DNA of 64,000 bases from Ardenticatenales bacterium. Lineage in GTDB: Bacteria > Chloroflexota > Anaerolineae > Promineifilales > Promineifilaceae. The stretch covers positions 496,001-560,000 of the forward strand of contig JACKBL010000004.1 in the NCBI GenBank assembly GCA_020634515.1, written 5' to 3'. Shown here piece by piece: positions 34,335 to 43,453 of this stretch. The translations under genes were made by a program, and so were the position numbers. Positions within the stretch are counted from its first letter, which is position 1, and each line of letters starts with the position of its first letter. The notes beneath the pieces were generated by a model. The model saw only the letters and a program-made list of their open reading frames with translations. It had not been told where the DNA came from and searched no databases.

Positions 34335-35010
34335 GTTAAATGCCGGCATTCAAGCCGAACTCCCCATCGCCCTCGGCGTCATCCCCTTTGGCATGATCTA
34401 CGGCGTGCTGGCCGTCGCCGCCGGGCTGCCGCCACTGCTGGCGCAGGCCATGTCCGCCATCGTCTTCGCCGGTTCGGCCCAGTTCATCGGCGTGCAGCTA
34501 TTCGCCAACGCCACCCCCTTGGGCGTCATCTGGCTCACCACCTTCGTCGTCAATTTGCGCCACCTCCTCTACAGCGCCTCCATCGCCCCCCACGTACAGC
34601 ACCTCTCCCGCCGCTGGAAGTGGACGCTGGCCTACTTGCTCACCGACGAAGCCTACGTGACCGCCATCCTGCGCTACAACGACGCGGAGAAGCAGTCGCC
34701 GTTTCAGCACTGGTTCTTTTTTGGCGCGGGCATCACGTTGTGGGTGTGCTGGCAGGTCAGCACGGCGGTGGGCATCTTCCTCGGGGCGCAGGTTCCCGCC
34801 AGTTGGGCGCTCGACTTCACGCTGGCGCTGACGTTTATCGGCCTCGTCGTGCCCGCCCTCACCGGTTGGCCTCCGGCGGCGGCGGCGCTGACGGCGGGGA
34901 TTGTGGCCTTGCTGGCGGCGGGGCTGCCGTATAAATTGGGATTGCTGCTGGCGGCAATTGCCGGCATCACCGCCGGCCTCCTCAGCGAACGTGACGCCCC
35001 TTCCCCCTGA
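34315..35010 (+). CDS. azlC: AzlC-family branched-chain amino acid permease subunit
   Basis: 231 residues with about seven helices. IALGVIPFGMIYGVLAVAAG, AIVFAGSAQFIG and the loop NLRHLLYSASIAPH with FLLTDEAY-like LLTDEAYVTAI are the AzlC signature. AzlC normally pairs with a ~100-residue AzlD to export branched-chain amino acids; no AzlD-like gene follows here, and the next 170 bases hold nothing recognisable. It overlaps the preceding gene by 20 bases. Confidence 0.85.
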   Translation: MTTVRSELNAGIQAELPIALGVIPFGMIYGVLAVAAGLPPLLAQAMSAIVFAGSAQFIGVQLFANATPLGVIWLTTFVVNLRHLLYSASIAPHVQHLSRRWKWTLAYLLTDEAYVTAILRYNDAEKQSPFQHWFFFGAGITLWVCWQVSTAVGIFLGAQVPASWALDFTLALTFIGLVVPALTGWPPAAAALTAGIVALLAAGLPYKLGLLLAAIAGITAGLLSERDAPSP

Positions 35011-35184
35011 GAGTCACGCCTTTAGTTTGGGGGAGTCTCGTCATTCCCAGCGCAGGGAAGCATCTCCACACTGCGGGGATGCTTCCCTTCAGCCTGCCCC
35101 ATGCGTTAAATTCACGCCCTTCCTGTCCGGCATCCTTCGCGGCTCCCAACCCTGGCCACTATCCACCATCCACTGACCACTATT

Positions 35185-37882
35185 CTACGCCGCCAGAATC
35201 GCCAAAATACGGTTGACGAGGGCGGCGCTGTTGCCGTCAATATTCGCCGTGAGTGCCGCCGCATCCCGCTCCCCCGCCCAGATACGTTGCACCGCTTCGC
35301 GCACCATCCATCCCTTTGCCTCCAGTTGCGGCAGCAGTTCTTCAATCTCCTCCCGGCCAAACTGCCCCGCCGCCTCCCGCGCCGCCGCCGCAATGGATTG
35401 CAGCAGCGGTTCCCACTGCTCCAGAATTTGCGCCATGCGCTCTGCGGCGGATTGTTCTTGTTTAGCCTTTTCGTGTTGCACAAGCTCCCACACGGCGGCA
35501 ATGGCCGCGTCCCCGGAGGGGAAGGTTTGCGGCAGGCGGGCAAAAAGCTCACGGAACCGCACCCCACGGATTTGCTCCACCTGCTCTACCACTGAGTCAA
35601 ACGCTGGCGGCGCGGGTGGCAGGTCGGATTGACGCAGATTAGCAATAGCAATAGATTTTTGACCTGATTGAATAGAGGTCCAAATTAAAGCCGCCGCCAG
35701 CCGATGGGCGAGGACGCGCGCGGGGGGCGCGCCGTGGCGCTCCAAGTAGTTGCCCAGGTTGTGGTGGCTGATGGCGCAAGATTCCGGGTCGTTGGCCTGG
35801 TAGCTGTAGCGTAGGGCCGTCTCCTCAAAGCGCACCGCCGCTTCCCGATTCCCCACCTTGTCTTCCAGGTCCGCCAGGGCGCTGTACACCTTGCCCAAAC
35901 CCGGAATATCCTTCTCCCGTTCAAAAACGGCGCGGCAGTCGCCCAGCAGGGCGCGCACCTCGTCGCTGCGGCCCAGGCGCAGCAGGGGGCCATAATCATT
36001 GAAGCGCGTCCGCGCCAGTTCCAGCGCCTCCGCCCCCCGCGCTTCCATGTAGCGCACACTGTCGGCGTTGAGCGCCAGCGCCTCCGCCCACCGCTCCAGA
36101 CCCTGGGCGGCTTGACGACCCGTATCCAGCAGCCCTTCGCGCACATTCCACGGGTTGGCCGTCTCCACCGCCTCGCTCTCCTCGGGCATCTCCAGTTGCG
36201 GCCGCAGTTCCGCTACCCGCGCCAGCACCGCTTCGGACTCCCCCATCCTGTTCAGCACCTGCAAACGCATTCCTTCGTCGGCCAACTGCGTCCACGGTCC
36301 CAACCCGGCGCGGCGGCTGTAGCCGGCCTTGTCTTCCGCCACCGCCAGCGCTGCCGGCAAACGCCCCCCGACCATCAGCAAATTGAGCAGATTTCCGGCA
36401 GCGTTGGATGCCCGACGAAAATCGCCTTGTTCTACGCAGAATCGAATTCGATCCCGCTCCATCTGCTCCGCCTCGGCAGTGCGGCCGGCCTGCCACAGGG
36501 CATTTGCCAGCACGCCCGCATCCGTCAAGGCGCGCTCCGTGCCCGCCGTCTCCGCCACAATCCGCCGCAGCAGGGGAATGGCGAAAGCCAGCGTCGCCGG
36601 GCTGCTGTCTCGCTGGATCATCTGCTCCAGCAACGTTGCCGCCTCCGCCCACCGCGCCCGCCGCAGCAGGTAGGGCGCGGCGCGGCGGCCGCTTTCCGCC
36701 ACCAGCCGCCCGCCCCCCTGCATCTCCGTGCGCCGGCCGTGTTGGTAAGCGGCAATCCAGTAATCTCCCAACGCCTCATCCACGGCCGCCAGCGTCGCCA
36801 CCGCCGCCGCCGCGCGCGTCGCCTCCGCCACGCCCGGGTGAATGATGATGACGGCGGGCGCGGGCGCCGCGCCCGCCAGGGAGGATTGCAGTTGCGCCAG
36901 AATCCGCTGCAGTTGGTCCGGCGGCAGGTTGGCGATCTCGTCGCCGAACTGCGCCGTGAGCAGGGCCAGCAGTTGTTCCATGTCCGGGACCGGGGCCGCT
37001 GGCGACGCGACGGCGGAGGGCTGCTCCACGGCAATCAACCCCGCCTGCTCTAGCGCCGCCAACGCCGCCGGCAGCCCCAACCGCGGCTGCGCCAGAACGT
37101 CCGCCGCCTGCTCCGCCCCCAACCGCCGCAAGAAATCGCCCCAGTTGGCGTCAATGATATTCGTGATCCGGTCCGGCGGCTCCAGGCGGCAGAGGAAAGT
37201 GAAGAGCAAATTGGCGGCGGGGGACAGCCGCCCGCTCACGCCCTGCGTCCACTGCCCCAGCGCGACCACGAAAGCCCCCTCCGTCTGCCGCGTCTCCCCT
37301 TCCTGCGCATCATCGGGGCGCGCCTCAAAAAAGGCGCTCAACGCCGCCGCGTCCGCCGTGGTCGCCGCCGCCGCCGCTTCCAGTTGCGCCCGCAGCGCGG
37401 CGCGGTCGGCGGCCAGGCCGTCCGCCAGTTCCAGCAGCTTTGGGTGTCCCTGCGCCAACCACAGCGCCTGCCGCAGCAAATCCTGCCCTTCCTCGTCGCC
37501 AAACAACGTCCGCAAATGGGGCAGTTCCCGCGCCAACAGCACGCTCTCGGCAAAGCTGAGGGCGTGGATCGCCTCCCGCCGCACCGCCGCGTGGTCGGCC
37601 AGATCCGCGGGCAGGCGGCGGCTGGTAAGAATGACGCGCGACGCCCCGCGATGCCCCAACAGCGCCGCCATCAGTTCCCCCCAGCGCGAGTCGCGCCAGC
37701 GGTTGCCGTCCGTGAGCAGGCTTTCCAGGTTGTCCAGCACCAGCAGCAGGCTGTACTGGCTCAGCAGGCCGCGCAAACGGGGCAGCGTGTGGGTGCGCCA
37801 CGTCCGCGGGTCGTCCAGCGCCGCCGTCAGCGCCAGGTGGGGCGCGTTCAACTGCCGCTCTATCTCAAACATCAGGTTAAAC
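35185..37882 (-). pseudogene. STAND ATPase / TPR protein, C-terminal part cut off by IS insertion
   Basis: About 900 residues remain in frame up to the insertion point. After LMFEIERQLNAP it shows Walker B YSLLLVLDNLESLL and sensor RVILTSRRLP of a STAND NTPase, a helical region, then TPR-like repeats (LANALWQAGRTAEAEQMERDR, SALADLEDKVGNREAAVRFEETALRY). The P-loop half lies on the other side of the insertion sequence (39395-39834). Joining the two across the 6-7-base target duplication restores QELFNLMFEIERQL, so the break is recent. STAND-TPR proteins act in signalling or defence; this copy should be non-functional. Confidence 0.85.
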
Positions 37883-39389
37883 CTTTGGTTTTCCCTAACT
37901 GAGAGAAAACAGGGGGTGCAAAAAGGGGCGTGTTGATGGATGATTAGTATGTGAAAACAAACACCAACACCAACACGCCCACAGCTATCCATTATCAGGT
38001 GCAACAAGCAATTGAGCAAATGGTTGCCACGCTGCCGAAAGGAACCGATTTAGGAATCTGTGATGTCATCAGCGCGATGTACAGCGGATACTTTGTCGAA
38101 TCAGGCGGTGGCATCATGCCCGCGGTCGACCAGTATTTGAGCGCATTCATTGATGATGAGGCAGAACGAGCCGCAAGGAGTCGTCGGGCAGCCAAAGCGA
38201 TCACGTACGGTCAGTTCAATCTGGCGGAGTTGCTCGACGAGTTGAAAAAGCAAGTAGACGCGGCTGGTCAATGGCAGGCAACGGTGATTCAAGGGTACCA
38301 GCTGAAACCCGTCGATATGACGGCATACAAAAGGGCACGAGTGAAAGGGCTGAAGAGCAAAACGTATGATTCAGATGCCCACAAAGCGGTGCCCGGTGTG
38401 CCATTTGGCATGATGGGGACAACAGGGCGTGTTGGAGAACAACGGGTCGCCATCCTGGAACTACTGGTCTGCGGTGATACGAGTCAAAACGCGCCATCCG
38501 CGGAGATGGAAAAGGTGTACAAGCAGGTCGGCAAAAAGCTGACGGAGACGGACCTGGCCCTCTTTGATGCTGGATTTTCATTGGTAGATGCGGTTAGGCA
38601 TGGGGTGAATAACTGTGTGGTACGGCTAGCCAAGAACTGCACCTTCGGCAAAACAGCAGGCAAGATACCGCCGCGAACCTCCAAGAAGGGGCCAACGCCC
38701 AGCCGCCACCAGGCTGAAGTGGTGCGCCCATTGGCGCGAAAACATGGGGACAATCTCCTGCCAGCGTCTCAACCAACGCAAACGCACACGCTTGTTGCTG
38801 AGGATAGCGTTGAGATAAAGGTTGAGGTCTGGTCCCCCGTCTACTTCCTGGAGCGTCATCTAGATCGGGTTGAAGACGAAAAGCGTAAGCGCAAATTGCG
38901 ACACACGCCGCTCCAGGTTGTCGCCATTCACCACCCCGATTTCGAAGACCCGCTGCTGCTGGGTACACCTGTGTTGGAACTGACCGCGGCCTCCATGCAG
39001 GCGATTTACCCAGAACGCTGGCCGATAGAAGGAGTTCCGCAAACGGGCAAGTACATTTTGTCTGGTGGCGGCGGTCGGCATTATGTCCACCACCCGACCG
39101 CGCTCACGCGCTTGCCGGCGCTGACCATGATTTTCGGGTCGCTATTGAAATATCTGGCGGCGACCCTACCGCCAATCCGGACTGGCTTCTGGGACAGAGC
39201 TGCCAAACCGACGTATGGACACCTGATGAAGCATTTAAAAAAAGTTGGTCTGCCACTTTCCAACCAACTTTCTAAGAAGGCTTCGGTTACGGCACATTTG
39301 CCGCCTGGATACGAAGCTATCCGGCTCGCAAAGGCCTGATTTCGGGTTTGAAGCACCAAAATTCAAACCCCATTTACGGAAAACTAAAG
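37883..39389. mobile_element. Insertion sequence with DDE transposase, inserted in STAND gene
   Basis: Ends CTTTGGTTTTCCCTAA and, reversed, CTTTAGTTTTCCGTAA form imperfect terminal inverted repeats. The flanks repeat TTAAAC (37877-37882 and 39390-39395; a preceding G may extend the duplication to seven). Length is about 1.5 kb with one transposase gene. The host reading frame is restored by removing the element and one repeat copy. Confidence 0.85.
37951..39339 (+). CDS. DDE-type transposase (IS family not determined)
   Basis: 462 residues from a GTG start. Candidate catalytic acids are Asp in KPVDMTAYKR, Asp in LFDAGFS and Glu in ERWPIEGVPQTGKY, the last resembling the C-terminal Y-x-x-RW-x-IE arrangement of IS4/IS701-like enzymes. 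The C-terminal part LTRLPALTMIFGSLLKYLAATLPP is hydrophobic. The frame is intact, so the element may be active. Confidence 0.8.
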   Translation: MKTNTNTNTPTAIHYQVQQAIEQMVATLPKGTDLGICDVISAMYSGYFVESGGGIMPAVDQYLSAFIDDEAERAARSRRAAKAITYGQFNLAELLDELKKQVDAAGQWQATVIQGYQLKPVDMTAYKRARVKGLKSKTYDSDAHKAVPGVPFGMMGTTGRVGEQRVAILELLVCGDTSQNAPSAEMEKVYKQVGKKLTETDLALFDAGFSLVDAVRHGVNNCVVRLAKNCTFGKTAGKIPPRTSKKGPTPSRHQAEVVRPLARKHGDNLLPASQPTQTHTLVAEDSVEIKVEVWSPVYFLERHLDRVEDEKRKRKLRHTPLQVVAIHHPDFEDPLLLGTPVLELTAASMQAIYPERWPIEGVPQTGKYILSGGGGRHYVHHPTALTRLPALTMIFGSLLKYLAATLPPIRTGFWDRAAKPTYGHLMKHLKKVGLPLSNQLSKKASVTAHLPPGYEAIRLAKA

Positions 39390-39394
39390 TTAAA

Positions 39395-39834
39395 CAGCTC
39401 TTGCCCGATCCGCGGGCGCTGCCCGTCCGCCCCCTCTTCCGGGGCGTGATACCAGACTTGCCCCTGGAAGCGCTCCCGCTCGTGGCGGTAGGCCAGTTCC
39501 AGGGCGCAGGCCGTCTTGCCCGCGCCCGGCATGCCGTAAAAGAGAACGCCGCGCATCCCGCTGGCGGGGGCCAGCGCCTGGCTGGCGCGCAGCAACGGCT
39601 GCACCCGCCCCACCAGGCGCGGCGGCTCCTCGGGGAAGCCGATCCCCAGGCCCGTCTGCGGCAGGGCGAAGCCAAACGGCTGGCGCGGCGGGTTCAGCGC
39701 CAGCCCGGCGGCGCGCGGGCCAAAGAGCAGCGGCGTGGCCGGAGACAGCGGCGGGCGGGCGCTGTCCGCGTCCAGGGCGTCGCCCAGAGCCAACTGCAAG
39801 GCGGCGGGCAGGGGCTGCCCTTTGTCCAGCAGCT
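39395..39834 (-). pseudogene. STAND ATPase N-terminal fragment with P-loop, truncated at both ends
   Basis: Carries VLFYGMPGAGKTACALELAYRH (Walker A) and WYHAPEEG, in frame with the downstream part once the insertion is removed. Upstream, LLDKGQPLPAALQLALGDA and PPLSPATPLLFGPRA resemble the end of a CHAT peptidase domain (weak). An in-frame TAG at 39834 and a switch to unrelated plus-strand toxin sequence mark a second break, so the 5' part of the gene is missing. Confidence 0.75.
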
Positions 39835-39873
39835 ATAGCCCGGCGAAGCCTTCTGAATGGCGCCTTTGAAGCG

Positions 39874-40683
39874 TTGGAGTCTGGCGGCGACGAAGCGTTA
39901 GAAGCGTTTGTGCGTGACCAGTTTGGCGACTACGCTGATGATGTGTTGGAAACAATGTGGGGTGCTTTTTGCAGCTTCAGCGGCGATACGATGGTGGTAA
40001 CTGAAGATGGCCTGGTTGCCATCAGCGAGGTAGAGTCATGGGACAAGGTGCTGGCCTACAATGAAGAGACGGGCGAAATTGGCTACTATCCCGTTGTAGC
40101 GGTGTGGGAACATCTTGACCCCATCATTGTGACCTTGACCATTGATGGCGAGGAGATTGAGACAACGCCGGAGCATCCCTTCTACACCGCCGCTGGCAAC
40201 TGGCTGCCCGCCGCTCACCTGCATATAGGCGACGAAATTCGCACCGCAGCATGGGGAACGGGGACAGTGGAGGCCATCCACTTCGCGGTTGCGCCGCAGC
40301 CAATGTACAATTTCACCGTTGCCACTGCCCACACGTACTTTGTTGGTGAGGGACAGTGGTTGGTGCATAATGTTTGTGGAAATAAGGGTATATTCGATCA
40401 GTTGATCGATCAGGGATTCGCTAATAGCGATGACGCAATGGAAATGGCTCTTGATTTTGTTGGAGATTATGATGAAATTGCGACTGATGTATTCAGATCA
40501 AAACAAGCAATTGGGATAGACGCAAGTGGTAATCCTATTTTTGCACAAGTGCGTATGACAAACTCAGATTTGGTTGGACATGGTGGCGGACCCTCACACA
40601 TGAATTTTGAACTTTGGATACCTGATGCAAATGGAAGATGGATCCAAGTGGGAAACAAACACTTGAATTTAACAAATCCATAA
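39874..40683 (+). CDS. Polymorphic toxin C-terminal fragment with HINT autoprocessing domain
   Basis: 269 residues from a TTG; the frame is open upstream to ~39836, where it meets the STAND remnant, so this is a 5'-truncated module. A HINT (hedgehog/intein-type) domain spans ~33-172: block A CSFSGDTMVV with Cys33, block B ETTPEHPFY, and the C-terminal TYFVGEGQWLVHN before Cys. HINT domains in polymorphic toxins release the toxin by self-cleavage. The ~100-residue tip (GIFDQLIDQGF...IQVGNKHLNLTNP) is not recognised and is AT-richer than the HINT part. The next small gene is the likely immunity gene. Confidence 0.78.
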   Translation: MESGGDEALEAFVRDQFGDYADDVLETMWGAFCSFSGDTMVVTEDGLVAISEVESWDKVLAYNEETGEIGYYPVVAVWEHLDPIIVTLTIDGEEIETTPEHPFYTAAGNWLPAAHLHIGDEIRTAAWGTGTVEAIHFAVAPQPMYNFTVATAHTYFVGEGQWLVHNVCGNKGIFDQLIDQGFANSDDAMEMALDFVGDYDEIATDVFRSKQAIGIDASGNPIFAQVRMTNSDLVGHGGGPSHMNFELWIPDANGRWIQVGNKHLNLTNP

Positions 40684-40722
40684 TACAAGGGAACGCCAGG
40701 TAATGAGAGGAACAGAGCAAAA

Positions 40723-40920
40723 ATGGATATTGTAGTCAAAAGCAATCCAGAAAGAAGTGAATTACTTGTCGCTCTTAGCGAGGATGGTATTGAGTATCTT
40801 CAAAACATTCTGCGCCAATTAAAAAACGCCGAAGTTGATTCCCATTGGCATATTGATGATTTTAGTGGATGGTTAGGAGGGGAGTTTGCTCATCTTATAA
40901 TTATGAAAAAAGCGACTTGA
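40723..40920 (+). CDS. Putative immunity protein for the HINT toxin
   Basis: 65 residues, acidic, no signal peptide or helix, so cytoplasmic. It begins MDIVVKSNPERSELLVAL and contains HIDDFSGWLGGEF. The identity rests on position (40 bases after the toxin), size and low GC. Cytoplasmic immunity implies a toxin that acts inside the cell. Confidence 0.6.
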   Translation: MDIVVKSNPERSELLVALSEDGIEYLQNILRQLKNAEVDSHWHIDDFSGWLGGEFAHLIIMKKAT

Positions 40921-40981
40921 ACCTTGGGAGGTTGGTCGGAATATGTCCTCCTGTATTCAATACTTTTAGGCTGGTGGAAAT

Positions 40982-41034
40982 GTGGATAACTGGAACAGCC
41001 CAGTTACCCACAATTCCACAGCCTCTACGACGAC
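40982..41034. repeat. ~55-bp inverted repeat, left copy
   Basis: GTGGATAACT, ~10 unrelated bases, AGTTACCCAC, then CACAGCCTCTACGACGAC. The same blocks in reverse complement and the same order lie at 42864-42921, inside the right end of the IS3 element. It may be a remnant of another IS copy. Confidence 0.6.
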
Positions 41035-41411
41035 GGCCCACCCCCCACCGGGGGCAGCAGGCCGACTTGCTCGTTAACAACCCACTCTTTTGGCTTTGGC
41101 GTGCCGTCCACAGAGTTCGCCAAAGCCAGTAGGCCGCATTGCAACTCATTCACCACCGCCTGCTGGCTGGCCGTTAGCGGCTCCGTTTGCAATGCCGCTG
41201 CCAACGTCAACAAGTTGGCGGGGTTGCCGTTCTTGAGGGCGCAGCCGTTTGCTCCTGCCATTAGACTTTCCGCTGCTACCAGATGCAGTTCCATCTGCTC
41301 CTCAATCACGGCCATGGCCGCGTAGTAGTCACCGGCCACCGTCTTGTCATGGACCCATTGTGTCAATATAGAGTGGGACACTTCAGACTCAGAATTTAGT
41401 GTAGAATTCAT
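41025..41411 (-). pseudogene. Gene fragment interrupted by IS3 element
   Basis: A frame of 128 codons whose last ~18 N-terminal codons lie in the IS end. The remaining ~110 residues (YYAAMAVIEEQMELHLVAAESL, LLTLAAALQTEPLTASQQAVVNELQ) look helical and natural in codon use but match no family I know. Probably the 3' end of a gene cut by the IS3 insertion. Confidence 0.3.
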
Positions 41412-41428
41412 GGGCGAAGAGGAACATC

Positions 41429-41869
41429 ATGACACAAAAACAGGCAAACAAACTCAGCAAAAATGGCATTGGACCCGACGACCGACCCGACCCGGAAGTA
41501 TTGCCGCGTACCAAGAACACGAACCGGCGCACCTTTACCGCCGCTTACAAGCGGTGGGTATTGGAAGAAGCCGAGAAATGCCGGGAATGGTCAGGCGGCA
41601 TCGGCGCGCTGCTACGGCGGGAAGGATTGTATTCCTCCCATCTGACAACCTGGCGACGGCAGCAGGAAGCAGGCCAGATAGCCGGATTGACACCGCGGAA
41701 ACGGGGTCCCAAGAGCAATCCTGAAGCGGAAGAAGTGAGCCGGTTGCGGCGGGAAAATGCCCGATTGACACGGCAGTTGGCAAAAGCCGAACTGATTATA
41801 GAGGCTCAAAAAAAACTCTCCGCACTACTGGGGATCACCCTGGAGCAGGAGAGCGAGGACAAATCATGA
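41429..41869 (+). CDS. IS3-family transposase OrfA (helix-turn-helix protein)
   Basis: 146 residues. RRTFTAAYKRWVLEEAEKC...GGIGALLRREGLYSSHLTTWRRQ is the HTH of IS3 OrfA, which binds the inverted repeats; a leucine-zipper-like stretch follows (VSRLRRENARLTRQLAKAEL). Its stop overlaps the OrfB start as ATGA, so OrfB is made by coupling and not necessarily by the usual -1 frameshift. Confidence 0.9.
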   Translation: MTQKQANKLSKNGIGPDDRPDPEVLPRTKNTNRRTFTAAYKRWVLEEAEKCREWSGGIGALLRREGLYSSHLTTWRRQQEAGQIAGLTPRKRGPKSNPEAEEVSRLRRENARLTRQLAKAELIIEAQKKLSALLGITLEQESEDKS

Positions 41870-42873
41870 GACGGCAAGTGGGCGAATTGGCGGAACAAAC
41901 CAGCACGCGCGAGGCGTGTACGGCCCTGGCCTATCCGCGCAGCTGCTACTATCGGCAGCAGCAGGAGAAACCGGCGCGGGAACCCAAACCGGCGTCGCCA
42001 TCGCCGCGGTCGTTGCCCGTGACGGAGCGAGAGGCGGTGCGGGATACGCTCAACAGTGAACGCTTCGTGGATAGTTCGCCCCGCCAGGTGTATGGCACGC
42101 TGCTGGATGAAGGGGAATATCTCTGTTCGGTGAGTACGATGTACCGCATTCTGCGGGCAAACGCGGAAGTGCGCGAGCGGCGTAACCAGAAGCGGCATCC
42201 AGCCTACAAAAAGCCGGAACTGGTGGCTACCGCGCCGAACCAGGTTTGGTCCTGGGATATCACCAAGCTGCGCGGCCCTGTCCCCTACGTCTACTATTAC
42301 ATGTACACCATTCTCGACATCTTCAGCCGCTATGTGGTCGGCTACCTGATCGCCCAGCGGGAATTGGCCTCATTGGCCAGGCAACTGGTGGCTGACAGTT
42401 GCAGCAAACAGGGCATTGAACCCGACCAGTTGGTTCTCCATGCTGACCGCGGCAGTTCCATGACCAGCAAGACTTTGGCCCTGCTGCTGGCTGACCTGGG
42501 TGTGGGCAAGAGTCATTCCCGACCCTACACCTCCGATGACAATCCTTTCTCCGAGGCGCAGTTCAAAACGATGAAATACCGCCCGGATTATCCCGACCGC
42601 TTTGGCGGATTACACGATGCCCGCATCTGGGCACGGCCGTTCTTTCATTGGTACAACCATGAACACCGGCATACCAGTCTGGGCCTGATGACCCCGGCCA
42701 CGGTTCACTATGGCCAGGCCGCTGAATTGACTCTCAAGCGACAAGCTGTTTTGGCCGCCGCTTATGAGAAACATCCGGAACGATTTGTGCATGGGGCGCC
42801 CGTTGCGCCGCAGTTGCCAACGGCCGTCTGGATTAATCCCCCGCTGGAGAGGAATGACCAGCAGTCGTCGTAG
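41866..42873 (+). CDS. IS3-family transposase OrfB (integrase core)
   Basis: 335 residues. Integrase core with WSWDITKL (first Asp), VLHADRGSSM (second Asp) and DDNPFSEAQFKTMKYRPDYP (Glu), plus HTSLGLMTPATVHYG near the end. All three catalytic acids are present, so it should be competent. The last residues run into the inverted-repeat sequence described at 42864. Confidence 0.92.
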   Translation: MRRQVGELAEQTSTREACTALAYPRSCYYRQQQEKPAREPKPASPSPRSLPVTEREAVRDTLNSERFVDSSPRQVYGTLLDEGEYLCSVSTMYRILRANAEVRERRNQKRHPAYKKPELVATAPNQVWSWDITKLRGPVPYVYYYMYTILDIFSRYVVGYLIAQRELASLARQLVADSCSKQGIEPDQLVLHADRGSSMTSKTLALLLADLGVGKSHSRPYTSDDNPFSEAQFKTMKYRPDYPDRFGGLHDARIWARPFFHWYNHEHRHTSLGLMTPATVHYGQAAELTLKRQAVLAAAYEKHPERFVHGAPVAPQLPTAVWINPPLERNDQQSS

Positions 42874-42921
42874 AGGCTGTGGGTAAGTGGGTAACTCGCA
42901 GCGCAGCGGAGAGTTATCCAC
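42864..42921. repeat. ~55-bp inverted repeat, right copy (inside IS3)
   Basis: GTCGTCGTAGAGGCTGTG, GTGGGTAACT and AGTTATCCAC mirror the blocks at 40982-41034, with different spacer sequence. It overlaps the end of OrfB. Confidence 0.6.
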
Positions 42922-43144
42922 TTATCCATCAGCCCAGTGAGCGAGGCTTTGTTCACTAATTTATCGGTTTTAGTGTCCCAAAACTATTGACACATTCCGC
43001 TTGGCCTTACTTTTGTTGCACCACCTAACACAGTAGAGTATCCCCTTTTACGTTTACCTACTTTAATGGGTAATGCACCGCACATTTATGGTTGGAGGCA
43101 ACCTAATAGTCATTATCAACAATAGAGGATTGGGAAATATCTTA

Positions 43145-43453
43145 ATGAATAGCGAATCGCCTGTTTTGTCAGCTACTTTCTACGCTTTCCTCGTTCTATG
43201 TTCTTTCTACGTACCTTTGCAAGCGTATGCGAGACACATTGAAAAGAAGTTAATGCACGGACATTCTCTCATTTCAACAAGACAGAAAAGTATTTTAATA
43301 GCTTATCTGATTTGGTATGTTCCGTTTTTAGCGTTGTTAGTAGTAGGATCACTCGCCATGAGTTCTTGGATAGTAGCTATCACGTTAATCATAGCTGCTG
43401 GCTGGATTTGGGTGGGTCATTCTTATGTACGCACAACAAAAACCGGGGGGTAG
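43145..43453 (+). CDS. Small membrane protein, putative immunity protein (orphan)
   Basis: About 102 residues with three hydrophobic helices (FYAFLVLCSFYVPLQAYAR, LIAYLIWYVPFLALLVVG, IVAITLIIAAGWIWVGHSY). It is clearly related to the protein at 53182 (YIPLKAY, SYVVWYVPVLILLLG, WAYTGHKW). That relative follows an RHS tip directly, so this one is inferred to be an immunity gene whose toxin was lost when the IS3 element or recombination removed the upstream part. It abuts the next RHS fragment without a gap. Confidence 0.6.
   Translation: MNSESPVLSATFYAFLVLCSFYVPLQAYARHIEKKLMHGHSLISTRQKSILIAYLIWYVPFLALLVVGSLAMSSWIVAITLIIAAGWIWVGHSYVRTTKTGG

Larger units (their letters stand above)
41359..42994 (+). 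mobile_element. IS3-family element
   Basis: Left end TGTGTCAATATAGAGTGGGACACT; the reverse of the right end begins TGTGTCAATAGTTTTGGGACACT. Two overlapping genes (orfA, orfB) fill it. No target duplication is visible at the ends, so flanks may have recombined. A lone copy of the left end sits at 49049. Confidence 0.85.

Noticed and set aside
26135..34349. Long antisense frames opposite the GT4, Wzy-, Wzx- and BcsB-like genes
   Set aside because: Compositionally biased (Pro/Arg- or Gly/Gln-rich) translations with no motifs, lying opposite well-supported genes.
35011..35184. AzlD partner gene
   Set aside because: The gap is too short and holds no hydrophobic frame with a start.
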